Shown piece after piece: positions 27,154-38,534 of a stretch of DNA of 64,000 nt. The first letter of the stretch is position 1. Each line of letters begins with the position of its first letter. The notes below the pieces were generated by a model. The model saw only the letters and a list, made by a program, of their open reading frames with translations. It had not been told where the DNA came from and did not search any database. Location of the stretch: the NCBI GenBank assembly GCA_001414485.1, contig LLEY01000211.1:29133-93132 (forward strand), given 5' to 3'. The position numbers and the translations under genes were made by a program. The stretch is from Calycina herbarum. Lineage: Eukaryota > Ascomycota > Leotiomycetes > Helotiales > Pezizellaceae.

Positions 27154-28470
27154 AACCATGCTCTCGCCAAGCTTGAGTTCAAGGCCCAGCCTTTGTTTCT
27201 TATTCAATACAAAGTGGCTTACAATCACAACCTTGAATTTTCATATGCAGGCTCAGATTATGTGGATATCTACAACCTCCCACGTGAGGTCACCCCCAAG
27301 GCTTACGACTTCGCGGTAACAATTTATCCCGAACAGGAATTTGAGTTAAAGAAACTGATGATGTCCGCCAAAGGTAATCAAGCGGCCGAGTTCATGACGC
27401 AGAGACAAGTCTCGTATTCTGGGGCTACTGAAAACAAAGAGGACAACGACTCGCAAAAGATCCCCTTTTCGATCGCAACCCTTATCAAAAACAGCAGAGA
27501 TCCAGGAAATGTTGAGTACTATACTCGCATCTGGAAGCTCCGCTGCTTAGCAAGTAAGGCCAGCCACGAAAACGAGAAGGCGGACGAAGAACCCAAGGAA
27601 AGCAACAAGAAATCTAAATATGTCGTTGGCTTAGCAAAAAACATCAAGAGTGAACGATTCTCTGCCAACAACAAAACGACCAAGGCTGCACCCCCCTCCG
27701 AGACGACGTTAAAGAATATCACCGCCCTCACAGCACCCGAGCGACAATGTCTTATGCCGCATCATCCTGCCCATAAGAAATTTTCAGTCGTGGAGACACA
27801 AAAGCACCTGGTCGAATTTCTCAAAGTTTTGAAGAGTATCCATCAAAAGAACGAGAAGCCAAATTTGTTTTTTCGAAGTACATTTACCACCAAGATGACT
27901 CTATTTTCAATTTTCGTTGCTTCTTACAACTTCACATGGGTACTCAACATCCAAGCTCTTGGAAACTCAGCTTTCGAGGCCGCTAGCGAGGGATCACATC
28001 CTATTTCTTTGAGAAAGGTTCTCAAGAACCAATATACTCCCAAGCTGGTTTATGACGTGTCCAGAGAATCAAGAATCTTGTTTAATGAGTACAAAATCAC
28101 ACTGCGTGGTACGATCGATATTGAAATTCTCTATTTCACACGCTATGGGAGCAGTGCAGCCGATTACACGGATCTTCATTCCCTGTTTTTGAAGCTTCCC
28201 ATTAACAAGCTGGAGTGGCATCACTTAGCAAAATACAAATTTATTCATCAGAAGGGGTTGTGCAGTAATGAACGTTCGGAAGAGAACGTTCACTTTCTTG
28301 CACCTTCGATTCGGGAAGCTGCCATCGCCGAAGTACAAATGTTAGCTCCGCTATTCGTTGAGTTTACTCTCGGTTTGTCCAAGAATGATCGGAATTTGGT
28401 TGCCGAGAAATCCAAAGAGCTTTGCAAGGGAGCCCAAGGTGGCCAAGGTGGTGGAAAACCGGAAGAATGA
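27154..28470 (+). CDS. Degenerate 3'-5' exonuclease-like protein (5' end unresolved)
   Basis: One frame is open from a stop at 27151-27153 to the TGA at 28468-28470. No ATG lies near its start, so a short upstream exon probably supplies it. The C-terminal half (about 27790-28370) follows the layout of fungal RNase D-like DEDD exonucleases: a strand-like PNLF segment, a VLNIQALG segment, a KLVYDV segment and a GTIDIEIL segment. The catalytic acids look lost: the position of the first DxE motif reads FRST, and YDVSRES replaces the usual YDVRxDS. It may be a catalytically dead homologue. The first third is Lys/Glu-rich and unrecognised. The C-terminus ends in a Gly-rich tail. Family assignment is by memory of pattern only. 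Confidence 0.6.
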   Translation, partial: NHALAKLEFKAQPLFLIQYKVAYNHNLEFSYAGSDYVDIYNLPREVTPKAYDFAVTIYPEQEFELKKLMMSAKGNQAAEFMTQRQVSYSGATENKEDNDSQKIPFSIATLIKNSRDPGNVEYYTRIWKLRCLASKASHENEKADEEPKESNKKSKYVVGLAKNIKSERFSANNKTTKAAPPSETTLKNITALTAPERQCLMPHHPAHKKFSVVETQKHLVEFLKVLKSIHQKNEKPNLFFRSTFTTKMTLFSIFVASYNFTWVLNIQALGNSAFEAASEGSHPISLRKVLKNQYTPKLVYDVSRESRILFNEYKITLRGTIDIEILYFTRYGSSAADYTDLHSLFLKLPINKLEWHHLAKYKFIHQKGLCSNERSEENVHFLAPSIREAAIAEVQMLAPLFVEFTLGLSKNDRNLVAEKSKELCKGAQGGQGGGKPEE

Positions 28471-29251
28471 TCGTTGAAGTGATTTTTAGCTGGATTTGGG
28501 GCTGTGGGGTAACTATGGCTTTTCCTTTGAGGAGGTTAGATTTCACCTTTAGAGGTGAATATTAGTGCACTCAAAATCACCGTTAATAAACGTCTCTCGA
28601 GCGAGATTTGAACCAAGTTGTGACAAAATTTAGACTTGTGCAGAGAAGCTTGGTATTGGAACACTTCAACAACATTGTAAGATATTCTCAGCTATTGATC
28701 GAGACGTTAAAGAATTGAGATTACAAATTTCGGATTCTCTCAAAACATCTCAAGACACTTTAATAATTTGAACAATAAGGTACATGTTAGAGAGCAACGA
28801 CGGATCCTCTTACTTAGCTTGACTTGCTTGGTGCGAAGAATCCCACAACTGCTTGAGAAGATCAAGTTCATCGCTGTTTGAAGATGTCGTATCAGAGCAG
28901 TGTACAGAATTTATGTCTCCTGTTAACATCAATCCACAAATGAAAGGACATTGACGACTATTGAGTTCAATCCCTTTGCAGGTTAGAAAGAGAATCTCAA
29001 AGCCTCTGCTCTTGGCAGATCAAGCTTGAGGGAATTGATGTGCGTGACTTCAAGTAGTTTATAAGTAGATTCGTGTGAAAAGACGATCCAAAATACGGAG
29101 TAGAGGTCACGTTTTATCGCGAACCCATAACGCGGGTTATCTCCACTTTAATTGACGGGCGGTCCGAGAGCAAACCTCACGACACCACAAATCGAAAGAG
29201 TTAAATTTATGGCTTGTCAACAGCGAAATGGAAGCTTTCATACCAAACTAA
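28471..29251. other. Intergenic, nothing recognised
   Basis: This stretch holds the 3' flank of the exonuclease-like gene (an AATAAA at about 28585) and the likely promoter and 5' region of the next gene. An ATG at 29209 opens a frame that does not join cleanly to the next gene's frame. Confidence 0.4.
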
Positions 29252-29425
29252 AACCGCTGGGAGCTGGAACCAGGGGACTGGGACGTTTTCACATTCCACG
29301 GTGAGCTCTCTGAGCTTGGCTCACCCGATTTGATAGCAGATGAAATCAAGTTGTATAACCAGCAGGATCAATTCACGATCACCCAGAAGCAGAGGGAAGA
29401 GAGGCACAAGGAGGAGATACGCTTG

Positions 29426-30747
29426 ATGGAAGAACGTTTCCAGACTCAAGAAAGAAGGCGACATACAAACAGAGTGGCATCTCTGGGTTGGCAACTTTTG
29501 GTAAACTCTATCATCCAACCATCTTATTTTCGTCGTCTAACTATGTTTTGCAGCACCGAGGAGTCAAAGAAACGCGACGCGTGATTATCCCTGCATACTC
29601 TTTTGATAGTTTTCAGCGACTCCCAACAGAATTGCGAATTCGGGTATCGTCATTTGCATCTCGCTTTGAGGATCCTCAAACCCACCTCTTTGACAGGAAA
29701 GATTCTTGTCGCTCGAAAGCTGGCATTGAAGTTGAGGGAAAGCAGCTAGTTCCCTCTATTCTCCATGTTTGTCAAGAGTCTCGAATTGAAGCTCTGAAAG
29801 TGTTTACGTTGCTCCCTACTGTTAGGTGGGGATACTGTTACAGCAGAGCATATTTCAACACTATCTACGACAGCTTTTATCTTGGACATGCCGAGATCTG
29901 GAAGGAATTCAGACTTTTGATCGACATTCTAATCAAACACAACACCACTCGCGCTTTGCCAGACACCGTTTTGCCGGACATGGAGCAATTCAAGGAGATT
30001 CGTCATTTGATTGTCGATTTGAGGATATTCGGGGCCATGCCACCCAAGACCTGGACTGAATTCACCAATCTAGATGTTTTGACAGTCGCCTTTTATCCAT
30101 TCGATGAGGACGAAGACGATGAGTTCAAGTTCTTCGAGGAACATGATTGTCCACGCCGTCCTGGATGTGTAAGGGCACATCCGCGAAACTTGTATGGGCT
30201 TCATGCAAAGCGTTTGTTAGAACATGTCACAGTCTGTATTGGTCGAGCTAAAGATGAGGCTCCAGGATGGAAAACACCTAGTACCGAGGTCAAAAAACGA
30301 AGGGTTTCTTCATTTGACGATCACGACCCCGTACGAGACCGCAAGCTGCAGGAATCCGAGGAGGAACAATACCGGTGGTTTGACGAGCTTGATGGCGATA
30401 GTTCAATCGAGGCCGAAGATGCTGGGGAAGATGAGCCCGTAGACGAGGGCGTGGCTGAAGCGGCAAATGAGGGCCAAGATCAGGGTGAAGACATAGTCGA
30501 AGAGGACGACATTGAGGATCATGACCAAACCTTACTTCCCCAAATGCCTTTTGAGGTACCAATGACGGAAATCCGACGTTTCAAACATAAATTTCATCCG
30601 TCTCGGAGGGCTACTACTCTGGATTTGTACGGCAAAGGCAGAAGAGGGGTGGGAAAGGACAAAAAGAGATATTATGGTCAGCCTTTCACTGATAGTGAAA
30701 CTGAGTATGGTGGAGCAAGTAACCACGCGGACTACGACTCGTGGTGA
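29426..30747 (+). CDS. 2EXR domain protein
   Basis: Two exons are inferred: 29426-29500 and 29554-30747 (about 422 residues). The 53-bp phase-0 intron 29501-29553 has GTAAAC, a CTAAC branch site and TTTTGCAG. The frame is open upstream to 29252 and looks coding, so the true start may be earlier; 29426 is the first in-frame ATG. After the intron comes the 2EXR signature of fungal proteins: an F..LPTELR segment, then PSILHVCQESR, then a short Phe/Tyr-rich strand (about 29605-29885). A long acidic Asp/Glu region (about 30400-30520) and a basic tail follow. 2EXR proteins have no established biochemical role. The N-terminus is Gln/Glu/Arg-rich and may form a coiled coil. Confidence 0.75.
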
Positions 30748-31500
30748 TATCTCTAAATCGAGCCCATAGGACCGTGATAATTTTAGGGATCCAGGACTTG
30801 GGTAATAGCTACATGATCGAAAGATCCACTGTACCTAGGTTTTTCTTTGGATAAGTCAATTAATAAACATTTCGTATGCTAGGTAATTCTTTTTATCGGT
30901 GTCCAATTTCCATTGAAGGAAAAGTCTTTCGGTCTCGGGCGAATTTTCATTCAAGCTAGCATGACAATCTTCAACCCGCTATAAAACCAACAACGCTGAG
31001 CCTTGATTTTACCTCGCCTCCTGAGGTTAGAAATGCTATGCATGTTAGAATTAACAGAAGATCCGCCAGAACTGTTACCTTGTCTCCCTCTGCTTGCTTG
31101 AATAGCACTCTTTTCAGTATGGATAAAATCACGGTCTTGGGAACATGTGATCAATTAAAGCAGCAAGGGTAGTCTGCTAAGCGAGTTGACACTCAAGAAA
31201 TGAGTCCCATGAGTCAAAGCCCACTCATAACTCGATAGGAGTAACATTAACTCTCTCTGCTGGAAAGACGGGACTGGAAGTATAGTCAAATTAAAGGAGC
31301 GATAATTAGGACTTCCACAGTATAATTTCCCGGTACCATTTCCCAAAACTCAAATACCCGCGCCCGTCCAAACTCCTAGCCTTCCTGTCATGCATTTTCC
31401 TAGCCCAAAATCTTAACTCCTCTGCCCCCCACCATGCGTTTAGTCCATAATCTATTCAAAATAATCAGTCATTGCTCATATCTTTGGCTTCTCAAAATTC
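30748..31500. other. Intergenic, nothing recognised
   Basis: Ordinary composition with only short frames on either strand and no splice-linked coding pattern that I could support. It separates the 2EXR gene from the convergent small secreted protein gene. Confidence 0.4.
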
Positions 31501-31793
31501 TCACCAGTTAGCCAAGCAGTAAGGAACAACACCAATCAATCCGCAGTGGGTGTTAACAGGGCAATCCCCAATTTTCAAAAGTTCGAGTCCATTTGCCCCG
31601 TAACCACATTGGACCTATACTTCTCGTCAGTTTCAAGTTCATGAGAAATTCATGGATAGATTCTTACAATCCCATTGAAGTTGGTAGCACAAGAGTATTG
31701 TCCAAAAGTACAAACATCCCTAGCTTCCGTAGGGGCCGCGTTGGCGCCAGCGAGGAGTGCGGTGAGGACAACAGTGATAGTGGTGAATTGCAT
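31501..31793 (-). CDS. Small secreted cysteine-rich protein
   Basis: Two short exons on the minus strand: 31793-31668 (42 codons) and 31614-31501 (37 codons plus TGA). They are joined by a 53-bp phase-0 intron (31667-31615) with GTAAGA, an AACTGAC branch site and TATAG. The 79-residue product starts with a clear signal peptide (MQFTTITVVLTALLAGANA), followed by about 60 residues with six Cys (DVC, YSC, QCG, DCP, HCG, YCL). This is the layout of fungal small secreted cysteine-rich proteins, which include effectors and surface proteins; no specific family was recognised. Six Cys could form three disulfides. A TATAAAAG box lies about 107 bp upstream of the ATG. Neither exon is long enough to stand out alone. 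Confidence 0.8.
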
Positions 31794-32598
31794 TTTGAAG
31801 TGTTGGTGTTTTGTGGTTATTGGTGTAGAAGAATGTTTAATTGTGTTTGTTGATTGGAATGATAGTGATGAAATTTTACCTTGGAAAGACGTGCTTTCTC
31901 TTTTATATCTCTAGATTGATCGTCCTAAAATTAGATGCAAGGCAAAAGTGCAGATATACCGGTGATGAAAGTGAGATTCGGGCGAAGGTTGCCGCTAACT
32001 GATGACACGAGGTTTACATCGGATGCTTCGGGTGCGAAAGGAAACCCTAGAAGCTGAGGAAACACGAGCTGTACTAGAACAGCTGAAATGAATACGAAAT
32101 GTGCGTTGTTGATGTCGAATAGTTGATTGGTTCCATCAATGTCAGCTGTTTATCTCCTGTTGGTGTCCAAGCCACCACCGTAATGTTTCGCGTTGCACAG
32201 GTAGTAGATCTGTTTTGGTCAGCTGACTGGACTTCTCGTGGCTCCAATCATCTTATACTTGTTGCCTAAAAAGCTGAGTTATTACGTTTGGGATTACCCC
32301 AGTTGAGCATCTAGCTGCATGGCCACTGTACACTGCCGAGGTCGGTAGAAGAGGCTTTGCGGAGAACCCTAGTATTGGTAGAGGTTAACATTGGTTTGGT
32401 TTTAGGATAAACACGAAGCCATGGTAATCTCTCCGCAGCAATACCAACAAGAGCATCATGCCACCTGTGCCTTTCTTTCTAGTACCTTGCAGTGCAACGT
32501 TATCGCAAAGTGAAAATTCCAACTACTCCAAAAATAAAATATTGAAAGAGAAGAAAAAGCTGTAGTGATCATCTCAGTCCCAATTTTTTTTGTTTTGA
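31794..32598. other. Intergenic, promoter of secreted protein gene
   Basis: Apart from the TATA box at 31900-31907, no gene or repeat was recognised. The right part is the 3' flank of the F-box gene. Confidence 0.4.
31900..31907 (-). promoter_or_regulatory. TATA box of the secreted protein gene
   Basis: TATAAAAG on the minus strand, about 107 bp before the ATG at 31793. It is followed by a C/A-rich leader (AACAAACACAATT, ACCACAAAACACC), as often seen in highly expressed fungal genes. Confidence 0.55.
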
Positions 32599-34133
32599 TT
32601 AATGGTCTCCAAATTGGGCCCTGGCCAACGTGCGATGTGTAGGCCTGAGCAAATCCTCCGCAGTACTGACTTTAGGAACCCTAACATGAACACTCAACTC
32701 AATTCCCTCGTCTTCAAACCCGCTTTTAAAATTATCTGGCAACTCCCACTTCCCGAGTTGAAATAAGTGTTTCGTTTTCGATTCAAGCTCCTCGCGTAAT
32801 TCCACGACCCTCAAATGAGGAAAATGCTCTTTCTTTTCTTCTGCAAGTTGTGAAATCCAACGGATTTTGTGCTCTTTTATCGAGTTATTCGTGAAATTTC
32901 TTCGTCCCTCTTCTTCGAGTTTGTCGTCAATGACTTCATAAAAGATTCCGATTTCTGTTTGGAAGTTTAACTAGAAAAAATGAGCATGATGAGCTCATGT
33001 CCAGTACATTAAGTTTTCATGTTCTGAAAATACAAGGCCCCGATGACGAAGTGGCAAGACGAGGAAATGGAAAATGAGAAGGATCTTGCTGAGCTTACAT
33101 AGAGTTCCTCGAGTGAAAGAGGAAGTAGTTTAAAGACTCCATCCCTTGCCTTGCCAGTGGTCAACGGTTCAAAGAAACACCAGGCGGTTAAGGACAAAAA
33201 CTTAAGTGTCTGAAAGCCGCTCAAATCCAATCTCGTTCCATCTGAGCCGGGCCAAGTGGCGTTTGTACTATTGAGATACAAGTGCACCAGTGTTTCCTTG
33301 ATGATTGCCAAAACGTCACCAACCGCAGCAGCGAAGAATGGGTCCAGTCTTTTCCTGTATTCCTGTGGAACTGATCCATGAACCATTCTATCAGGTTGCC
33401 GAACGGCGTCAAGCGGGGCACAAACATCCAGTTTCTTCAGTCTATTCGAACATCTCAAGATTTCCCTCAGTGCTGGCAGTTTGATCCCGAAAACCATGGA
33501 GAGGGATTGTAAGTCATTATGTTGAGCTGAATGGTCAGGATTCTCAGTCCACCTCCCAAACAATGACCCAAATACGGAAAGATGACGCAGATTTGGTAGA
33601 GAAGCTATGTTAGCCAATTGCCAAGGAGTAATTCCCCTGGCTGAAATGTTGATTTCTTCCAAACTATCCCTCATCCCTAGATCTTCGTCCAACAGCAAAG
33701 ACGCCTGATTGGGTCGACCGCTGTTCATGTCCAAGTACCTGACTTTCGGGAATGCCTTCAGCAGAACAGCAAATTCTTCCTTCTCTTGACCCAAAAGTCT
33801 CGGTGGGCGATAAGTGCGTATAGTCCGAAAGCATATGGTCAAGAAATTAACCCCGTGACCAAAACCTGGGTTTTCTTCAATAGTTCTTCGAAGAAGCCAC
33901 GGGTTTACTCCAGAGGAAACGCAACGCGGGTAAATGGATGCGTGGCTCGGAAGGTCATGATTATCTTCTTCTGAGTGTAGGGGATGGATATGAATGTAGG
34001 AAGGTATGAGAGGTCGTGCGATTTGTGATATGATTCGATTGGTGAGAGAGAGGTGGTAGAGAGTGGATCTATCCCGTTCAAAAGATGTGAAGATGAGGTA
34101 TAGAACCTCAGTTGGGAGTTGATCAAGGAGCAT
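32599..34133 (-). CDS. F-box protein
   Basis: Two exons: 34133-33099 (345 codons) and 32970-32599 (123 codons plus stop), giving 468 residues. They are joined by a 128-bp phase-0 intron (33098-32971) with GTAAGC and TTTTCTAG. The first in-frame ATG (34133) directly precedes an F-box-like segment: LLDQLPTEVLYLIF, then LYHLSLTNR and LIPSYIHI. The rest is Leu-rich with degenerate repeat-like strands (PNLRHLSVFG, NRLKKLDVC), as in fungal F-box/LRR proteins that present substrates to SCF ubiquitin ligases; the target is unknown. The second exon encodes a charged segment and is in frame only after splicing, which supports the intron. The frame is also open upstream to 34220 without an ATG. Confidence 0.75.
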
Positions 34134-36455
34134 TATTGTGTTTGGTATGGAAGTTGAAGGAGGCTCCCCAGTATTGCTGTCATCGTCATAGCAGTAATTT
34201 AGCCTGTATGGTAATGTCACGTTTTAGCAACGTGACATGCATATACAAACATACATATTGACAACCGTGATATCAGCTACCAGCCAACGCAAGATACTTA
34301 GATGAATCATCTTCCTTTTAACACCACAGAAATACTTTTAGACGAGAGTGGTTTACAGTATTATTTCATACGGTCACGTGAATAACCATCTCTTCTGATT
34401 GGTCAAAATTTAGCCACACACAAGCCACAGTGGAAAAGGCTCAGTCATGGATGGTGACCGCTCCATGAATTTAAGATCCATATATTTACTCTGATGACTA
34501 CAGTATTTAAGCATACTGGTATTCGGCATCCCGTACAGAAAGTGCCAGGCCGTGGTGTGTTCGCCCCTTTATCAGCATTGTGGTTTCATGCTTGAGAAGT
34601 TAATTTTTCCAACACAGCGGCAGGCGGTCAATATCGGAATGGCTTCAAAGGCAGGCATTTGGAGGGTTGTTACTGGTAGTCGGGGTTTGAAAGGGATTTG
34701 AAAATAACGAATGCCGCCGCTTACAACCGGGTATGATCACCCAGATCCACCCGGGTATCCACGTTTTGGTTTGTACGTGCGGCCCCCAGACAAGAAGTTT
34801 AACTTCACAACTTGGCTTAAGGTTACAGTGAAATAGTCGGGCTTGCCGGTCCTTCGTCAGACTGCCATCTCACCCTTCCTGTATGAAGATGGGTGAAGAT
34901 TCTGTTTTAAGCAGTATCAGTTTGGTCCAGCCAAAGAGAGCACTGATATACCTGCCTCATAAAAGATATGCTATCCATCTTTCTTTAAGCTGGAGAGGTC
35001 CTTGGCATATTTTGCGGCTCAGTAGAAGTGGGTCTCGATTATTTCACAAGGGATAATCGGACCTCCACCTTCCTGTTCCTCGAAGCACCTCGAGTTTTTT
35101 TGTCTTGTTTTATTTTAACCCTTTCCCACACATTCTAGCTGTTTCGGTTTTTGTCTTTCACAATATTATACTGTCTCCCCGTTCTCTAATTTCTCCGTTT
35201 GGCGTGTGTCTGGTGGTGTTAGCCGGGAGCTTTTAAGACATTTGGGGCCCCGGATGATGCTCCGTAGTCGGCCACGCTGCTTCCTCTTCAGAAGGATCGT
35301 ATTTTTCTTCCGTCGGAGATTGGATATCAGGGGTTAATGAGCCAGTCAGGACTCAGGAGTGAGGAGTCTGGGCTTTGGAGGCATCGCTAATTATGAATTC
35401 TACGCCTCTTAGTCCGGAATTCTAAATGACGTGCCTTAGCTCCTTTTTCGTCCAACGGATGGGAAGCTTGAATCGCAATCCTTGCTGCAAATCAGGGCCA
35501 ACGTGCTCATTCCCTTCCCTATGCAGCTCCTGCAAGATGACTCGAACTTGGGTAATACTCGCTTCAATGGCAGGGTATTATCGACGTCAGCCAAATTACC
35601 CACCAAAAGTGGTAGTTTTGAAGCTATCGTGACTCTTCTCAAAGGGGTTAAGTACTTTCCTACAATATCTTTCTAGTAATTATTGCATTTCAACAAAACA
35701 TGAAACGCCTGCCCAATTCCAACAACTACACTTTGAATTTAATATATGGTATTTCCTTTCAAGGCCTAGTGTTGATCCACGAACAGCGTCGATTTTTCTG
35801 TGCTTACTTCCAAGAAATTACGCAACACGTTGTAGGGGAGTTGAAGTGTATTTCAACGATCGAAATGAGACTTCCATTGACTGATTGGCGCAACTGAGTA
35901 TTACATGATCTATTTGAAGAGGGTGGCCACACTGATTGTAAGATCTGTCGGCGTCTTTATTATACGAAAAGCACCAACCAGGTACTGTAAGAGAGCTTAC
36001 TCGATCCTCCAACAGAGTGGGTTCACATTTGACATCTGCCATGGTCAGGCTCACGGACTGATTGAACGTGCACGACCTCCCGGTCTCCGCTATAAAATCA
36101 AGCGAGACTCAATTTTGTTACGGGACGCCCCGGACTGGGGATGAAAAACCCCCGAGGATTATTGAGTCATCTTGCTTTCTCCATCCTAACTCTTCGCTCC
36201 TTCTCCTTCTAATCATACCTTATTTTAAATTGTACAATTTTGAGCGCCAAATATCTCAGGAGAAGCACATATATGCGAAATAACTAGGTAGGTTGACTTG
36301 TTGTCCTCAAACATTCCAGATTGCTGACTTAGTACGGCAGTCTTTCCATCTATTTGTTTACTTGGAAGATAAGGCAATTTACGAGCGAAATACATCCGCA
36401 TATCAGTATAGTTAGTCACCAAACAGTACAAGCTCATCAACCGGCATCTATCAGC
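34134..36455. other. 2.3-kb intergenic region
   Basis: Shared by the divergent F-box and MFS genes. It contains short frames on both strands, none with recognisable protein features or convincing splice links, and no RIP signature. A TATAAAA at about 36092 could belong to the MFS gene but is far from its ATG. I see no RNA gene. Confidence 0.4.
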
Positions 36456-38041
36456 ATGATCGAGAAGGGAGGTGTTGAAGTGTATCCAGATGTCGTGATT
36501 GACCCTGAGAGGGGGGCAATCCAAATTCCGACAATCAACGACAAAAGTCTTAGAGTACTGTCGAGAACGAAGAGTGCTGCGGATTTAGAAGCTCCAGGTC
36601 CTCCCCCAGATGGCGGAGTCTTAGCGTGGAAGCAAGTCGTGGCTGGACATTTGATCGTTTTGATCACCTGGTACGTTCCAATACTTTCGTATCCGTGCAT
36701 GTTAAGTTGGCATCTCTACAATCATACTGATATTGGTCCAGGGGCTTCATGAATGCGTTTGGTGTCTTTCAGACTTATTACGTCGACTTCCTCGGTCGTC
36801 CTGATTCGGACATATCGTGGATTGGGAGCATCCAGATCTTTTTAACGTGGTCAATGGGCACATTTAGTGGCCGTCTCACCGATGCGGGTTACTTTCGCTC
36901 AGTCTTCTGTGAGCAACAATTTCTCTCATCACTACTCTCCAAAACAATCCGTGTCTCAGCGTTTTTCATCCACCTTAGATCTCGCTATCCAGGAAATTAA
37001 GACGCTAATTATTTCTAGTAATTGGGAGCGTGTTCAGTGTACTCGGCTTATTCATGGCCTCCATATCAACGCAGTACTGGCAGGTGTTGCTATCCCAGGG
37101 AGTTTGCTGTGGTCTCGGCAATGGGTTTCTGTTTTGTCCAATGCTGGCAGTGGTATCTACGTATTTCTCGAAGAAGAAGCCATTGGCCATTGGTCTCTGT
37201 GCATGTGGTGGTGCCACAGGAGGATTGATCTTCCCAGCCATGGTTCAACAACTCATCCCAGCGGTTGGCTATGGATGGACAATGAGAGCCATGGGATTTT
37301 TAGCTTTAGGCTGTTTGGTGGTTTGCAATGTTTTGGCAAAACCAAGACTGCCGCCCAGGGAGACAGGTCCTTTCCTTGAACTCGCAGCCTTCAAAGAATT
37401 GCCATACGCCTTGTTTGGAATTTCGATGTTCTTCGTCTTTTGGGGCATCTATTTTGCTTCCTACTACCTGGGCTCTTTCGGTGTCGCAATAATCAATATA
37501 CCTCGGAAAGAATCAATCAACCTGTTACTTATTCTCAACGGTGTTGGAATCATTGGTCGCACGATCCCTGCGTACGTGGCAAACCAGTATGCTGGTCCTA
37601 CGAACATGCTTCTTCTAGTTACCATTGCCTCTGTCGCATGTTCATATGGGATGATTGCTGTTACAACCCGTGGTGGGTTTTATGCCTGGACTGTGGTTTA
37701 TGGAATTGTTGGAAATGCGGTTCAAGGAATGTTTCCGGTGGTATTGGGTAGCTTGACTGCAGATAAAGATTCGAAGAAAGCTGGAGTCAGAATGGGGATG
37801 ATGTTTGTAAGTACTCCCTCGGATTATAGAACAAGGCGGGGTAGGAAACTGACCTCGGTAGACAATCGTGAGTTTTGCTGTGTTGACAGGGCCACCTATA
37901 AATGGTGTTTTGATCGCGAAAGACAATGGGCGTTATGTGTATGCCCAGGCTTTCGCGGCATCGTCTATGCTCCTCGGGTTCCTTGTACTCTGTGGTGCTA
38001 GATTTGTGAGGAGTGGCAAGGTCTTGTTTTGTAAAGTTTAG
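36456..38041 (+). CDS. MFS transporter, monocarboxylate-transporter-like
   Basis: Four exons: 36456-36670, 36742-36908, 37019-37806 and 37862-38041 (449 residues). Introns are 71, 110 and 55 bp, with GTACGT, GTGAGC and GTAAGT donors and CAG or TAG acceptors. After a hydrophilic N-terminus comes PPDGGVLAWKQVVAG, the start motif of fungal MCT-like/riboflavin-type (MCH family) carriers. Then come about 12 hydrophobic segments, with GLGNGFLFCPML and SKKKPLAIGLCACGGATGG in the first half and SFAVLTGPPINGVLI near the end. Length matches the family. It should sit in the plasma membrane and move a small organic acid or related metabolite; the substrate cannot be read. It converges with the oxygenase gene 494 bp away. 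Confidence 0.85.
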
Positions 38042-38534
38042 TCGCGAGCTGCTTGCGCTCTAGATGAATGTGTGAGTGTAATAACAGAAGAAAACTTAGA
38101 AGGGAGAGTGGAGGACTCAAGGAATAGATGATAAAAGGGTGAGCATGATAGAGGCACAAGGGATTTAGAAAAGACCGGGAGTGATTAGATGAGTATTTTT
38201 TCCCCAGCACTTTATAAGCCGAATTACTCCGTAAAAATCAGCTTTCGGTTCCTTTCGAAATGGAGAATTTATCCTCCATACTACACTGGTATCGACCGCA
38301 CCCTATTGACTCAAAGATAGGAGAGCGAGAAGGAAAATAGAAAACGTCGCTCGGATGTAATTCCAGTGAAAGCCGCCGCAGCCACCCACAAAGGATGAAA
38401 AGAATTCTGTGTTGACAAGGAAAGTAGATGAATATTATCAAAGATGCACTCTGTAAGAGAATATGGTGATTGAAAAGATTTATATTTTGGCTACGAGAAG
38501 TGGGGACTAAAAATTGTAAGGTACGGCTTGACAC

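Noticed and set aside
26957..27319. 120-codon ATG frame
   Set aside because: It overlaps the exonuclease-like frame in another phase, and its latter part is a shadow of it. It could hold a first exon, but I found no good donor site.
36062..36283. Short frame upstream of the MFS gene
   Set aside because: It lies in the 5' region of the MFS gene without coding character.
34500..36400. tRNA or rRNA genes in the gene-poor stretch
   Set aside because: No cloverleaf with recognisable A and B boxes, and no rRNA-like block was seen here or elsewhere in the window.
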